A stretch of DNA of 64,000 nucleotides, from the NCBI RefSeq assembly GCF_042654525.1, contig NZ_JBHSGP010000014.1, positions 558,001 through 622,000 of the forward strand, read 5' to 3'. The translations under genes were made by a program, and so were the position numbers. Source of the DNA: Geojedonia litorea (GTDB lineage: Bacteria; Bacteroidota; Bacteroidia; Flavobacteriales; Flavobacteriaceae). Shown in pieces: positions 25,363 to 33,659 of this stretch. Within the stretch, counting starts at the first letter, position 1; each line of letters begins with the position of its first letter. Below the pieces are notes generated by a model, which was not told the origin of the DNA, did not search any database, and worked only from the letters and a program-made list of their open reading frames with translations.

Positions 25363-26352
25363 ATGAAAATAGCCGTTGTTGGTGCCACAGGATTAGTTGG
25401 CAATGTGATGCTTAAAGTTCTTGAAGAACGTAATTTTCCACTCACTGAATTGATTCCGGTCGCTTCAGAAAGATCAATTGGAAAGAAGATCACTTTTAAA
25501 AATAAGGAATACAGTATTGTTGGTTTGGAAGATGCAGTAAACATGAAGCCGGAAATTGCATTATTTTCTGCTGGTGGAAGCACTTCAATTGAATGGGCTC
25601 CAAAATTTGCTGCAGCAGGTACAACCGTTATCGACAATTCTTCAGCTTGGAGAATGGATGCTGACAAGAAATTGGTGGTGCCAGAAATCAATGCTAAAGG
25701 ATTAACCAAATCTGACAAAATCATTGCAAATCCAAACTGCTCAACTATACAAATGGTAATGGCTTTAGCGCCTCTTCATAGTAAATATAAAATAAAACGC
25801 ATCGTAGTTTCAACCTATCAATCTATTTCAGGTACAGGTGTGAAGGCAGTTAAACAACTTGAAAACGAACTTGCTGGCGTTGAAGGTGAAATGGCTTATC
25901 ATTATCCAATACATAGAAATGCCATTCCACATTGTGATGTTTTCGAAGAAAATGGCTATACCAAAGAAGAAATGAAGTTGGTAAGAGAAACTCAAAAAAT
26001 TCTTAATGACAATACTATTGCAGTTACTGCAACTGCTGTCCGTATCCCAACATCAGGAGGGCACAGCGAGGCTGTAAATGTTGCTTTTGAAAACGATTTT
26101 GATCTAGCCGAAGTGCGTCAGATTTTAAGTCAAACTCCGGGTGTAGTGGTACAAGATAATATAGATGTTAATGTATATCCTATGCCAATCTACGCTCATG
26201 ATAAAGATGATGTTTTTGTAGGTCGTATTAGGCGAGATGGTTCACAACCAAATACATTAAACATGTGGATTGTTGCAGATAACTTAAGAAAAGGGGCCGC
26301 AACAAATACGGTGCAAATTGCCGAATATCTTGTTGAGAATAACCTTGTATAA
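25363..26352 (+). CDS. asd: Aspartate-semialdehyde dehydrogenase
   Basis: A 329-residue NADP-dependent dehydrogenase that reduces aspartyl phosphate to aspartate semialdehyde, feeding lysine/diaminopimelate, threonine and methionine synthesis. The nucleotide-binding loop is VVGATGLVGNVML at the N-terminus. The catalytic cysteine is Cys126 in NPNCSTIQM, and the acid-base His lies in RIPTSGGHSEAVNV near 230. Length fits the Gram-positive/Bacteroidota subfamily. It stands alone between two terminators. Confidence 0.96.
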   Translation: MKIAVVGATGLVGNVMLKVLEERNFPLTELIPVASERSIGKKITFKNKEYSIVGLEDAVNMKPEIALFSAGGSTSIEWAPKFAAAGTTVIDNSSAWRMDADKKLVVPEINAKGLTKSDKIIANPNCSTIQMVMALAPLHSKYKIKRIVVSTYQSISGTGVKAVKQLENELAGVEGEMAYHYPIHRNAIPHCDVFEENGYTKEEMKLVRETQKILNDNTIAVTATAVRIPTSGGHSEAVNVAFENDFDLAEVRQILSQTPGVVVQDNIDVNVYPMPIYAHDKDDVFVGRIRRDGSQPNTLNMWIVADNLRKGAATNTVQIAEYLVENNLV

Positions 26353-26377
26353 GATTTATGTTTATTTAATTCATAAT

Positions 26378-26409
26378 AAAAACCGCCGCTATTAAGCGGC
26401 GGTTTTTTT
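26378..26409 (+). terminator. Intrinsic terminator after asd
   Basis: A perfect 10-bp GC-rich stem (26381-26390 with 26395-26404), loop atta, followed by seven T. The next gene starts 17 bases later. Confidence 0.92.
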
Positions 26410-26425
26410 GTCTTATTTTTACAGC

Positions 26426-27337
26426 ATGTTAAATGTAAAGCAGCTTAACTTTAGTTATGATCAAACGCCGATACTGAAGGATATAAATTTTTCGGTAAAC
26501 GCTGGAGAACATTTAGCCATAATTGGCGAAAGTGGTTCAGGAAAATCCACCCTGCTAAAATTACTTTATGGTGAATATGATGTAACCGAAGGTCGTGTTT
26601 TTTGGAAATCTACTGAAATCTTAGGGCCAAAGTTTAACTTGGTTGTAGGCTATGACTTCATAAAATATGTCGCTCAAGAATTTGATTTAATGCCTTTTAT
26701 TTCTGTTGAAGAAAACGTTGGGAAATATCTTTCTAATTTTTTTCCGAAAGAAAAAATAGAACGTACCAACGAACTTTTAGAAGTTGTTGAGCTTTCCAAT
26801 TTTGCAAAAACCAAGGTCAAAACCTTAAGTGGCGGACAAAAACAGCGTGTAGCGTTAGCAAGAGCATTAGCCAAACAACCTGAACTTTTACTTTTGGATG
26901 AACCGTTTAGTCATATTGATAATTTTAAAAAACAATCATTAAGACGACGGCTTTTTAAGTATTTGAAAGACAAAAATATAGCCTGCATTGTCGCAACCCA
27001 TGATAGTGAAGACGTTTTGGGCTATGCTGATGAAATGATTGTTTTACACCAGGCTAATATTATTGCCAAAAACTCCCCAGAACAACTATATCGCCATCCT
27101 GAAACGCCTTTAATTGCTTCATTCTTTGGAGAATTCAATGTCATAAATGATGATTTTATTTATGCTCACCAATTAAAAGTTGTTGCCAAATCTAATTTAA
27201 ATGCCATTGTTAAACAATGCTACTTTAAAGGTTCCTTTTACTTAATTGAAGCAGATTTTAAGGGTAAAACGCTTTTTTTTGAACACAGGTTAAAATTAGA
27301 TGTAGGTCAAAGCGCTTATTTGGAAATAACTAAATAA
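26426..27337 (+). CDS. Orphan ABC transporter ATP-binding protein (PotA/FbpC-like layout)
   Basis: A 303-residue ATPase with Walker A GESGSGKST, Q-loop AQEFDLMPF, signature LSGGQKQRVALARALA, Walker B LLLLDEPFSHID and H-loop ATHDSED. After the core (about 1-225) an extra 75 residues contain small beta strands (EFNVINDDFIY, GSFYLIEADFKGKTLFFEH), like the regulatory TOBE region of iron(III), spermidine or molybdate importers. A TTG at 26408 lies inside the preceding terminator, so the ATG at 26426 is used. No permease or binding protein gene is adjacent, so the partner is elsewhere or the protein acts outside transport. Confidence 0.88.
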   Translation: MLNVKQLNFSYDQTPILKDINFSVNAGEHLAIIGESGSGKSTLLKLLYGEYDVTEGRVFWKSTEILGPKFNLVVGYDFIKYVAQEFDLMPFISVEENVGKYLSNFFPKEKIERTNELLEVVELSNFAKTKVKTLSGGQKQRVALARALAKQPELLLLDEPFSHIDNFKKQSLRRRLFKYLKDKNIACIVATHDSEDVLGYADEMIVLHQANIIAKNSPEQLYRHPETPLIASFFGEFNVINDDFIYAHQLKVVAKSNLNAIVKQCYFKGSFYLIEADFKGKTLFFEHRLKLDVGQSAYLEITK

Positions 27338-27785
27338 TTTTGGTGATTTTAAATACTTGATCTCTAAATTCAATGTGATCTCCTACACCTTTGCCAAGTA
27401 ACTGTTGACCAATTGGAGTAGTTGAAGAAATGGCAAAAAAATCTTGTTTATGAGTATTTAGTTGCCCCAAACTAACAGCTATGAAATAATTAGTACTTGA
27501 AGTGAACACAACACTTCCAAAAGCCACTTGAGTTGTGACTCGATTCACATCTATTTTTGAAAGCGTAGATGCTAAATTATCAACTTCTGCCAGTTGCTGA
27601 CCCAATTTTTCCCGCTCCAACTGCAACATTGCTCTTGTGGTCTCATGTTTATCTCCTGCGCTGCTTTTGGTTTCATTTTGCAAAGCTTCTTGTAATTCAT
27701 CAAAGACCTTTTGTAGGTTAATTTGCCGCTCTTCTACTTTTTGAAAGCATAATTTGAGAAGGGATGTTTTAATATTATTTACCAT
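27330..27785 (-). CDS. GreA/GreB-like domain protein
   Basis: A 151-residue protein with an N-terminal coiled-coil-like helical region (about 12-85, EERQINLQKVFDELQEAL ... LQLEREKLGQQLAEVDNLASTL) and a C-terminal beta domain with ISSTTPIGQQLLGKGVGDHIEF, as in the FKBP-like domain of GreA/GreB transcript cleavage factors. The acidic hairpin tip of true Gre factors is not clear, so it may bind RNA polymerase without stimulating cleavage. Two starts are possible (27803, 27785); 27785 (MVNNIKTSLLKLC) is preferred. It overlaps the mtgA 3' end and probably shares its transcript. Its own 3' end overlaps the convergent ABC gene by eight bases. Confidence 0.75.
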   Translation of the reverse strand: MVNNIKTSLLKLCFQKVEERQINLQKVFDELQEALQNETKSSAGDKHETTRAMLQLEREKLGQQLAEVDNLASTLSKIDVNRVTTQVAFGSVVFTSSTNYFIAVSLGQLNTHKQDFFAISSTTPIGQQLLGKGVGDHIEFRDQVFKITKII

Positions 27786-28473
27786 CTTTTTTGTAGTAAT
27801 CAATGGGGCCTAAATACCCCATTTGACGAACAATCCAGTTTTTTCTACTTTGTATATAAGCTGATGCAGGATTAGCTTTATATGTTCTGGGATTAGGCAA
27901 TATGGCAGCAATGGCGGCCGCCTCTTGCTGTGTTAATCTGTTTGCCGATTTTCTAAACCAATAAGTTGAAGCAGCCTCTGCACCGTAAATGCCATTTCCC
28001 ATTTCAATGCTGTTCAAATACACTTCCATTATTCGTTCTTTTGACCAAACTAATTCTATTAAAAATGTGAAATAAGCTTCCAGTCCTTTTCGAAGCCAGC
28101 TTCTATGTGGCCATAGAAAAACATTTTTAGCCGTTTGTTGACTTATTGTACTTGCTCCTTTTATACGTCTTCCCTTTTGGTTGTTCTCCATTGCCTTTTT
28201 AATAGCTTCAAAATCAAACCCATGATGATTTAAGAAATTTTGATCCTCACTAGCGATTACGGCTCGTTGTAAATTGATTGAAATATCATCTATAGATACC
28301 CAGTCATGCTTCCAAACCACGGCTTTATTTTCTTGGGATTGTTCAATATTTCTAATCACCATTAAGGGTGTAATTGGTACTGGCACCCATTTATATACCA
28401 CCACCAATACTATGGAGATGATGAATAACCATAACAACGTTTTAAAAATAAATTTAAAGACCCTTTTTATCAT
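27775..28473 (-). CDS. mtgA: Monofunctional biosynthetic peptidoglycan transglycosylase
   Basis: A 232-residue GT51 enzyme that polymerises lipid II into glycan strands without a transpeptidase domain. A membrane anchor FIFKTLLWLFIISIVLVVVY (about 8-27) is followed by the catalytic region: ASEDQNFLNHHGFDFEAI with the catalytic Glu, GASTISQQTAKNVFLWPHRSW, and KERIMEVYLNSIEMGNGIYGAEAAS. Length is typical of MtgA. It follows the FAD oxidoreductase with a one-base gap and overlaps the GreA-like gene downstream. Confidence 0.95.
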   Translation of the reverse strand: MIKRVFKFIFKTLLWLFIISIVLVVVYKWVPVPITPLMVIRNIEQSQENKAVVWKHDWVSIDDISINLQRAVIASEDQNFLNHHGFDFEAIKKAMENNQKGRRIKGASTISQQTAKNVFLWPHRSWLRKGLEAYFTFLIELVWSKERIMEVYLNSIEMGNGIYGAEAASTYWFRKSANRLTQQEAAAIAAILPNPRTYKANPASAYIQSRKNWIVRQMGYLGPIDYYKKDGK

Positions 28474-28474
28474 T

Positions 28475-29590
28475 TTATTCTAGTAATTGCGCTAGTTCTT
28501 TACCAATAAGGCTTCCTATTGCCACTCCCATTCCCCCTAATCTAACACCACAATACACATGATTAGAAAGTTGCTTTATGATGGGTCTTTTTTGATCGCC
28601 TACTCCCATAATACCACTCCATCTATAATCAATTTCAAATTTTGCTTCAGGCAATATGGTTGTTTTAAGAAGTTCTTCTAACTTGTTTTGAATCATTTGA
28701 GTCTCTCCAAACTCTGTAGTTTCTTCGGTTTTAAAATCAAGGTTGCGACCGCCTCCAAACAATATTCTATTATCAATATTTCTGAAATAATAGAACCCTT
28801 TATCCAAATGAAATGTCCCTTTAATATGAAGGTTTTTTATGGGCTTGGTTATGAGAACTTGCGCTCTTGCTGGTTTTACGGGAACATCTAATAATTGTCG
28901 TGCAAATCCATTAGTAGCTATAAACAATTTTGAAGTAGAAAATTCAAAGGCATTTGTTTTGACGCTTACACTATCCAACTTTTCTGAAATTGCTTCAACA
29001 TGACAATTGTTAAGAATTTTTATCCCATTAGATTGTGCTTTAAGTACTAAAGCCTCCATCATTTTTCCTGTATCAATCTGGCCTTCAAACGGGGTAAAAA
29101 TATACTGCTCTTTTATATTCTTAAAATTGAAACTATTGTTTTTAAGGGTAAAAACCTCTGCTCTAAAAATAGGTTTTAAAAGCTGATTTACGATTTGCTT
29201 TCTCGCAATGCAATCTTCGAATACTGGACTGTCCTCATCTCTAAAAAGTTCATAACCGCCATGTTGTTGATAATCTATAGTACTTTCTCCAAGGGTCTGC
29301 TTTAACACCTCAAGTCCCTTTACTCTTTTATGAACTAGGTCAAAAACTTCTTCTTCAGAATGTGAATTTAAATCCTCTAAAATTTCGCTTAAACTACCAA
29401 AACAGGCGAAACCAGCATTTTTGGTGCTCGCTCCTTGAGGAAGCATGCCCTTTTCTAAGACTAAAATATTGGCTTTAGGGAATTGTTCCTTTAATTGTAG
29501 CGCACAATTTAAACCTACAATACCGCTTCCAATTACGGTATAGTCAATGTTAGAACACCATGATTTAATTTCCCAATAGGACAGGTTCAC
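28475..29590 (-). CDS. FAD-dependent oxidoreductase (DAO family)
   Basis: A 371-residue amine-oxidase/glycine-oxidase-like flavoprotein. The N-terminus has the FAD dinucleotide-binding motif VIGSGIVGLNCALQLKE followed by the LVLEKG strand. ASTKNAGFACFGS follows, and the C-terminal region includes YRWSGIMGVGDQKRPI and VYCGVRLGGMGVAIGSLIG, which closes the FAD site. The substrate is unknown; relatives oxidise the C-N bond of amino acids or tRNA-linked groups. The start is GTG (MNLSYWEIKSW). It is first in a minus-strand run with mtgA and the GreA-like gene. Confidence 0.85.
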   Translation of the reverse strand: MNLSYWEIKSWCSNIDYTVIGSGIVGLNCALQLKEQFPKANILVLEKGMLPQGASTKNAGFACFGSLSEILEDLNSHSEEEVFDLVHKRVKGLEVLKQTLGESTIDYQQHGGYELFRDEDSPVFEDCIARKQIVNQLLKPIFRAEVFTLKNNSFNFKNIKEQYIFTPFEGQIDTGKMMEALVLKAQSNGIKILNNCHVEAISEKLDSVSVKTNAFEFSTSKLFIATNGFARQLLDVPVKPARAQVLITKPIKNLHIKGTFHLDKGFYYFRNIDNRILFGGGRNLDFKTEETTEFGETQMIQNKLEELLKTTILPEAKFEIDYRWSGIMGVGDQKRPIIKQLSNHVYCGVRLGGMGVAIGSLIGKELAQLLE

Positions 29591-29670
29591 GCTTTTTGGT
29601 TGTTAGTTATTGGTAAAAGTAGGAATTTATTTTGTGTTCAATAATAGGATAAAATAAAACAAATTCTAAT

Positions 29671-29703
29671 AAAAAACTCCGAAATTACTTTCGGAGCTTT
29701 TTT
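29671..29703 (-). terminator. Intrinsic terminator after accC
   Basis: Stem ctccgaaa (29677-29684) and tttcggag (29689-29696), loop ttac, with A and T runs on both sides. It lies just beyond the accC stop on the minus strand and ends the long biosynthetic run. Confidence 0.85.
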
Positions 29704-29705
29704 AA

Positions 29706-31058
29706 TTATTCTTCTGATAAGGGTTGTATTTTAAACCCTTCCATAAACTTGGTGGTATAGTTACCTGCCAAATAATCTGGATGCTCCATAAGTTGTCTAT
29801 GGAACGGAATTGTTGTTTTAATACCTTCAATGACGAACTCATCTAAAGCGCGTTTCATTTTATTAATAGCCTCTTCCCTTGTTTGGGCCGTGGTAATTAA
29901 TTTGGCAATCATTGAATCGTAATTGGGTGGAATTGCGTATCCTGCGTAAACATGAGTATCTAAACGAACACCGTGTCCACCTGGTGCATGTAGTGTGGTG
30001 ATTCTTCCAGGTGAAGGACGAAAATCGTTAAACGGATCTTCGGCATTGATTCTACACTCTATAGAATGTAAATTAGGTGTATAGTTTTTACCTGAAATTG
30101 GCACTCCTGCGGCAACCAAGATCTGCTCACGAATCAAGTCGAAATCAATCACCTGTTCGGTAATTGGGTGCTCAACCTGAATACGTGTATTCATTTCCAT
30201 AAAATAGAAATTACGGTGTTTATCAACTAGAAACTCAATGGTACCTGCCCCTTCATATTTAATGAATTCTGCTGCCTTTACTGCGGCAAGTCCCATTTCT
30301 TCTCGTAATTCATCCGTCATAAATGGAGAGGGCGTTTCCTCTGTTAATTTTTGATGGCGACGTTGTATTGAACAATCACGCTCTGAAAGGTGACATGCTT
30401 TACCCGTTGAATCTCCAACAATCTGAATTTCGATATGTCGTGGTTCTTCAATAAGCTTCTCCATGTACATATCGTCATTCCCGAATGCAGCTTTTGATTC
30501 TTGTCTAGCCGAATCCCAAGCCGCCTTAAGGTTTTCAGGTTTCCATACGGCACGCATTCCTTTTCCTCCACCTCCGGCAGTTGCTTTAAGCATAACAGGA
30601 TATCCTGTTTCTTTGGCTATTTTTTCACAATCTTCAAAATCTTTTATGATACCATCACTTCCAGGAACACAAGGAACACCAGCAGCTTTCATGGTAGCTT
30701 TGGCGGTTGCCTTATCTCCCATTTTAGAAATCATCTCTGGTGAAGCTCCTATAAATTTTATATTGTGTTCTTCACATATTTTTGAAAATTTTGCATTTTC
30801 AGACAGGAAACCATATCCTGGGTGAATAGCGTCTGCATTGGTGATTTCAGCAGCTGCTATAATATTAGACATTTTTAAATAAGACTCACTACTTGGTGGC
30901 GGTCCTATACAAACGGCTTCATCAGCAAATTTAACATGAAGGCTATCGGCATCTACTGTTGAATAGACTGCAACCGTTTTAATGCCCATTTCTTTGCAGG
31001 TTCTAATAACACGAAGTGCTATTTCTCCTCTATTGGCAATTAATATTTTTTTGAACAT
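29706..31058 (-). CDS. accC: Acetyl-CoA carboxylase, biotin carboxylase subunit
   Basis: A 450-residue ATP-grasp enzyme that carboxylates the biotin on AccB with bicarbonate and ATP, the first half-reaction of fatty acid synthesis. It starts MFKKILIANRGEIALRVIRTCKEMG and contains HPGYGFLSENA, the glycine-rich loop MLKATAGGGGKGMRAV near 160-175, ERDCSIQRRHQKLTEE, MNTRIQVEHPITEQV with the catalytic Glu and Arg, and ECRINAEDP. Length is that of the standalone subunit. AccB is encoded 86 bases upstream, across a small repeat-containing spacer. Confidence 0.97.
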   Translation of the reverse strand: MFKKILIANRGEIALRVIRTCKEMGIKTVAVYSTVDADSLHVKFADEAVCIGPPPSSESYLKMSNIIAAAEITNADAIHPGYGFLSENAKFSKICEEHNIKFIGASPEMISKMGDKATAKATMKAAGVPCVPGSDGIIKDFEDCEKIAKETGYPVMLKATAGGGGKGMRAVWKPENLKAAWDSARQESKAAFGNDDMYMEKLIEEPRHIEIQIVGDSTGKACHLSERDCSIQRRHQKLTEETPSPFMTDELREEMGLAAVKAAEFIKYEGAGTIEFLVDKHRNFYFMEMNTRIQVEHPITEQVIDFDLIREQILVAAGVPISGKNYTPNLHSIECRINAEDPFNDFRPSPGRITTLHAPGGHGVRLDTHVYAGYAIPPNYDSMIAKLITTAQTREEAINKMKRALDEFVIEGIKTTIPFHRQLMEHPDYLAGNYTTKFMEGFKIQPLSEE

Positions 31059-31080
31059 AACTCAATGTTTTAAAAATTTC

Positions 31081-31136
31081 AAATTCCAAGCTCCAAATTC
31101 CAAAGACTGGATTTTGAGATTTGTGTATTGGAATTT
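31081..31136. repeat. Direct and inverted copies of AAATTCCAA in the accB-accC spacer
   Basis: AAATTCCAA occurs at 31081-31089 and 31095-31103, and its reverse complement at 31128-31136. The RNA of the accB-accC spacer could fold into a hairpin here. Similar CCAAATTCCAAA-type spacers are, from memory, frequent in flavobacterial genomes. Confidence 0.55.
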
Positions 31137-31144
31137 TTAAATTG

Positions 31145-31627
31145 TTATGATGGATCTACTAAAAATAGTGGTTGATCAAATTCTACTGGGGAAGAATCAT
31201 CAACTAAAATCTTCACAATTTTACCTGAAACCTCTGATTCTATTTCATTAAATAGCTTCATAGCTTCAATGACACAAAGCACATCTCCCGCTTTAATAGA
31301 ACTGCCTACTTCAACAAACATTGGTTTGTCTGGAGCAGGTTTGCGATAAAATGTACCAATGATTGGAGATTTTATGGTAATATATTTTGAATTTTCATCT
31401 GACGCAGGTTCAGGACTTGCTGCTGGTGCTTGTTGGGCTTGTTGTACAGGGGCTTGCGCTGCTACTGGTGCATTGACAGGAATTTGTTGCACATAGGTTG
31501 TGCTTTCTCCACGATCGTCACTCCCTGTTCTAATGGTGATTTTAATGTCGTCCATTTCCAATTTAACCTCACTGGCCCCTGATTTTGCGACAAATTTGAT
31601 TAAGTTTTGAATTTCCTTAATATCCAT
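31145..31627 (-). CDS. accB: Acetyl-CoA carboxylase, biotin carboxyl carrier protein
   Basis: A 160-residue carrier. The N-terminal part (about 1-40) contacts the carboxylase, a flexible linker rich in Ala, Pro and Gln covers about 50-76, and the C-terminal biotinyl domain holds IEAMKLFNEIES, with the biotinylated Lys124. The thumb segment KSPIIGTFYRKPAPDKP is typical of bacterial AccB. It sits 29 bases downstream of fabH on the same strand and upstream of accC, the usual order. Confidence 0.97.
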   Translation of the reverse strand: MDIKEIQNLIKFVAKSGASEVKLEMDDIKITIRTGSDDRGESTTYVQQIPVNAPVAAQAPVQQAQQAPAASPEPASDENSKYITIKSPIIGTFYRKPAPDKPMFVEVGSSIKAGDVLCVIEAMKLFNEIESEVSGKIVKILVDDSSPVEFDQPLFLVDPS

Positions 31628-31656
31628 ATTAAATTATTTATTAGTTAGTTTATTGT

Positions 31657-32652
31657 TTAGGAATTATAAGCCCAAGTTAGATAGATCGACCCCCAGGCAA
31701 ATCCACCGCCAAAGGCAGCAAAAATAAGTTTATCTCCTTTTTTAAGTTGATTCTCGTAGTCGTTTAATAGTAACGGTAAAGTAGCAGATGTAGTATTGCC
31801 ATATTTTTGAATATTCATCATTACTTTTTCTTCTTCTAATTGAACTCTATTAGCCGTGGCTTCAATTATACGCTTATTAGCTTGATGTGCTACCAACCAT
31901 GAAATGTCTTGTTTGGTTAAGTTATTTCGTTCCAATATTTTTTCAGTCACGTCTGCCATATTGAAAACAGCATTTTTAAACACTGTTTTTCCTTCTTGAA
32001 AAACATAATGCTTGCCTTGAGCAACTGCCTCTGGGGTGGATGGATATGAAGATCCACCATAGGTAGCTTGTAAAAATTCTCGCCCAGATCCATCACTTCT
32101 TAAATATTCATCATGCAATCCGTAGCCTTCCTGACTTGCTTCAAACAAAACAGCACCAGCCCCATCGCCAAAAATTATGCAAGTGGCTCGATCTTCGTAG
32201 TTTATCATAGATGAGTTTTTGTCGGCACCTATGAGCAGTACGTTTTTATATTTGCCCGATTCAATATACCGAGCTGCTACTGACATTCCGTATAAAAAAC
32301 TAGAGCAAGCAGCTTCTAAATCAAACGAAAATGCATTTACAGCCCCAATATTAGAAGCAGTAAAAGCTGCGGTAGAGGCAGCTTTCATATCGGGTGTTGC
32401 GGTTGCAACAATTACTAATTCAATAGATTTTGGGTCAATTCCTTTTTTATTTATAAGGTCTTGAGCAGCATTAATTGCCAAAAAGGAAGTCCCTTTTCCC
32501 TCTTCCTTTAAAATTCTGCGCTCTTTGATACCAGTTCGGGTTGTTATCCACTCATCATTGGTATCTACCATGGTTTCTAAAATCTGATTTGTCAATACAA
32601 AATCAGGTAAATAAGCCCCGGTTGCGGTGATTGCAGCTGTGATTTTACTCAT
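31657..32652 (-). CDS. fabH: Beta-ketoacyl-[acyl carrier protein] synthase III
   Basis: A 331-residue condensing enzyme that starts fatty acid chains by joining acetyl-CoA (or a branched acyl-CoA) to malonyl-ACP. The catalytic triad is Cys116 (DLEAACSSFLYG), His256 (VAHQANKR) and Asn286 (YGNTTSATLP). WITTRTGIKERRI near 36-46 and the C-terminal GGGFAWGSIYLTW are also characteristic. Bacteroidota enzymes often prefer branched starters, but this cannot be read from the sequence. It is separated from rpmF by 177 bases that contain a terminator-like hairpin. Confidence 0.96.
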   Translation of the reverse strand: MSKITAAITATGAYLPDFVLTNQILETMVDTNDEWITTRTGIKERRILKEEGKGTSFLAINAAQDLINKKGIDPKSIELVIVATATPDMKAASTAAFTASNIGAVNAFSFDLEAACSSFLYGMSVAARYIESGKYKNVLLIGADKNSSMINYEDRATCIIFGDGAGAVLFEASQEGYGLHDEYLRSDGSGREFLQATYGGSSYPSTPEAVAQGKHYVFQEGKTVFKNAVFNMADVTEKILERNNLTKQDISWLVAHQANKRIIEATANRVQLEEEKVMMNIQKYGNTTSATLPLLLNDYENQLKKGDKLIFAAFGGGFAWGSIYLTWAYNS

Positions 32653-32781
32653 TGTGTGCGTTTAGTTTTACCAAAATAGACGAAAAAACGTCAAAAAACA
32701 GCAAATTTTAATGAATTTACTAAATTTTGGTTAGATAATGTGCAAATTAAGTTGTTTTTGAGAGATTGAGAAATTAATCAT

Positions 32782-32810
32782 AAAAAAAACGCCCATAAAT
32801 GAGCGTTTTA
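32782..32810 (-). terminator. Hairpin terminator between rpmF and fabH
   Basis: On the minus strand acgctca pairs with tgggcgt (one G-T pair) around loop ttta, followed by eight T. It lies inside the pdxA-to-accC gene run and could end or attenuate the yceD-rpmF transcript. Confidence 0.75.
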
Positions 32811-32829
32811 ATATATGCATGCATAATAA

Positions 32830-33033
32830 TTATGCTAAATTTTCTTCTTTTTCAGAATTATCAATCAATACTTGTCCTCTGTAGTACAATTTACCTTCAT
32901 GCCAATGTGCTCTATGGTAAAGATGTGCTTCTCCTGTAGTTGGGCAAGTAGCGATTTGCGGAACCGACGCTTTATAGTGCGTTCTTCTTTTATCTCTTCT
33001 TGTTTTTGACGTTTTTCTTTTAGGATGTGCCAT
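32830..33033 (-). CDS. rpmF: 50S ribosomal protein L32
   Basis: A 67-residue ribosomal protein starting MAHPKRKTSKTRRDKRRTHY, the basic L32 N-terminus, followed by CPTTGEAHLYHRAHWHEGKLYYRGQVL. Only one cysteine is present, so this is the form without the four-cysteine zinc site. It follows the YceD-family gene by nine bases, the conserved arrangement across bacteria. A palindrome TATGCATGCATA lies at 32814-32825 just past the stop. Confidence 0.97.
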   Translation of the reverse strand: MAHPKRKTSKTRRDKRRTHYKASVPQIATCPTTGEAHLYHRAHWHEGKLYYRGQVLIDNSEKEENLA

Positions 33034-33042
33034 TTTATATGA

Positions 33043-33585
33043 TTATTTATCCGTTAATAGTTTCTTTAATGTATTCCAACGAGGATCTATGTCCTCTGAT
33101 GATTTCTCTTTTTCTTCTAAGTCTTTAGGACTCAATTCTTCTAACTTTTGAAGTATTTCTGATTTTAACGTTCCGTTTTCAACACCTGGATGTATACGTT
33201 TAGCTGGAACAGATAATATGATTAGCTCATAAATGTATTGTGCTATATTAATTTCGTATTCACCATGCGGAACAATCAGGATATCGTCATGCTCATCATT
33301 GTAGCTATCACCAAACTTAACCACCAAATCAAAAGTTCCAATTACGTTTTGATTATACGGTTCGTTTGAAATATCACAATTAACATTCACGCTTCCTGAA
33401 ATTTTAAAATGTAGCTCTAAAAGCGTGGTTTTTTTTTCAAAAACCAACTCTGTTTTTACGCTTACATCATTAAAATCATCATACTCAAAATGTTCAAAGA
33501 ACGTTTTATCAATTTGATAATCAAAATGGTGCTTGTCTAATTTTAAACCTATAAACGGTATTGTAAACTCCTTAAGCGGCTTCAT
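33043..33585 (-). CDS. YceD/DUF177-family protein
   Basis: A 180-residue acidic protein of the YceD (DUF177) family. Hallmarks are the central beta region (LELHFKISGSVNVNCDISNEPYNQNV, a modified form of the family's C-x2-C region), the DDILIVPHGEYEINIAQYIYELIILSVPAKRIH segment near 95-130, and the C-terminal DPRWNTLKKLL that precedes L32 in many genomes. The family is linked to 23S rRNA/50S assembly in plants and bacteria. Starts at 33594 and 33585 are both possible; 33585 (MKPLKEFTIPF) matches the usual N-terminus. It is followed by rpmF after nine bases. Confidence 0.88.
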   Translation of the reverse strand: MKPLKEFTIPFIGLKLDKHHFDYQIDKTFFEHFEYDDFNDVSVKTELVFEKKTTLLELHFKISGSVNVNCDISNEPYNQNVIGTFDLVVKFGDSYNDEHDDILIVPHGEYEINIAQYIYELIILSVPAKRIHPGVENGTLKSEILQKLEELSPKDLEEKEKSSEDIDPRWNTLKKLLTDK

Positions 33586-33659
33586 AACTCGCATTCATTT
33601 TGAGCCTGCAAATATATAAATTTTATATTTATATAGCAGTGTTATTCGCAAAAAAATGT

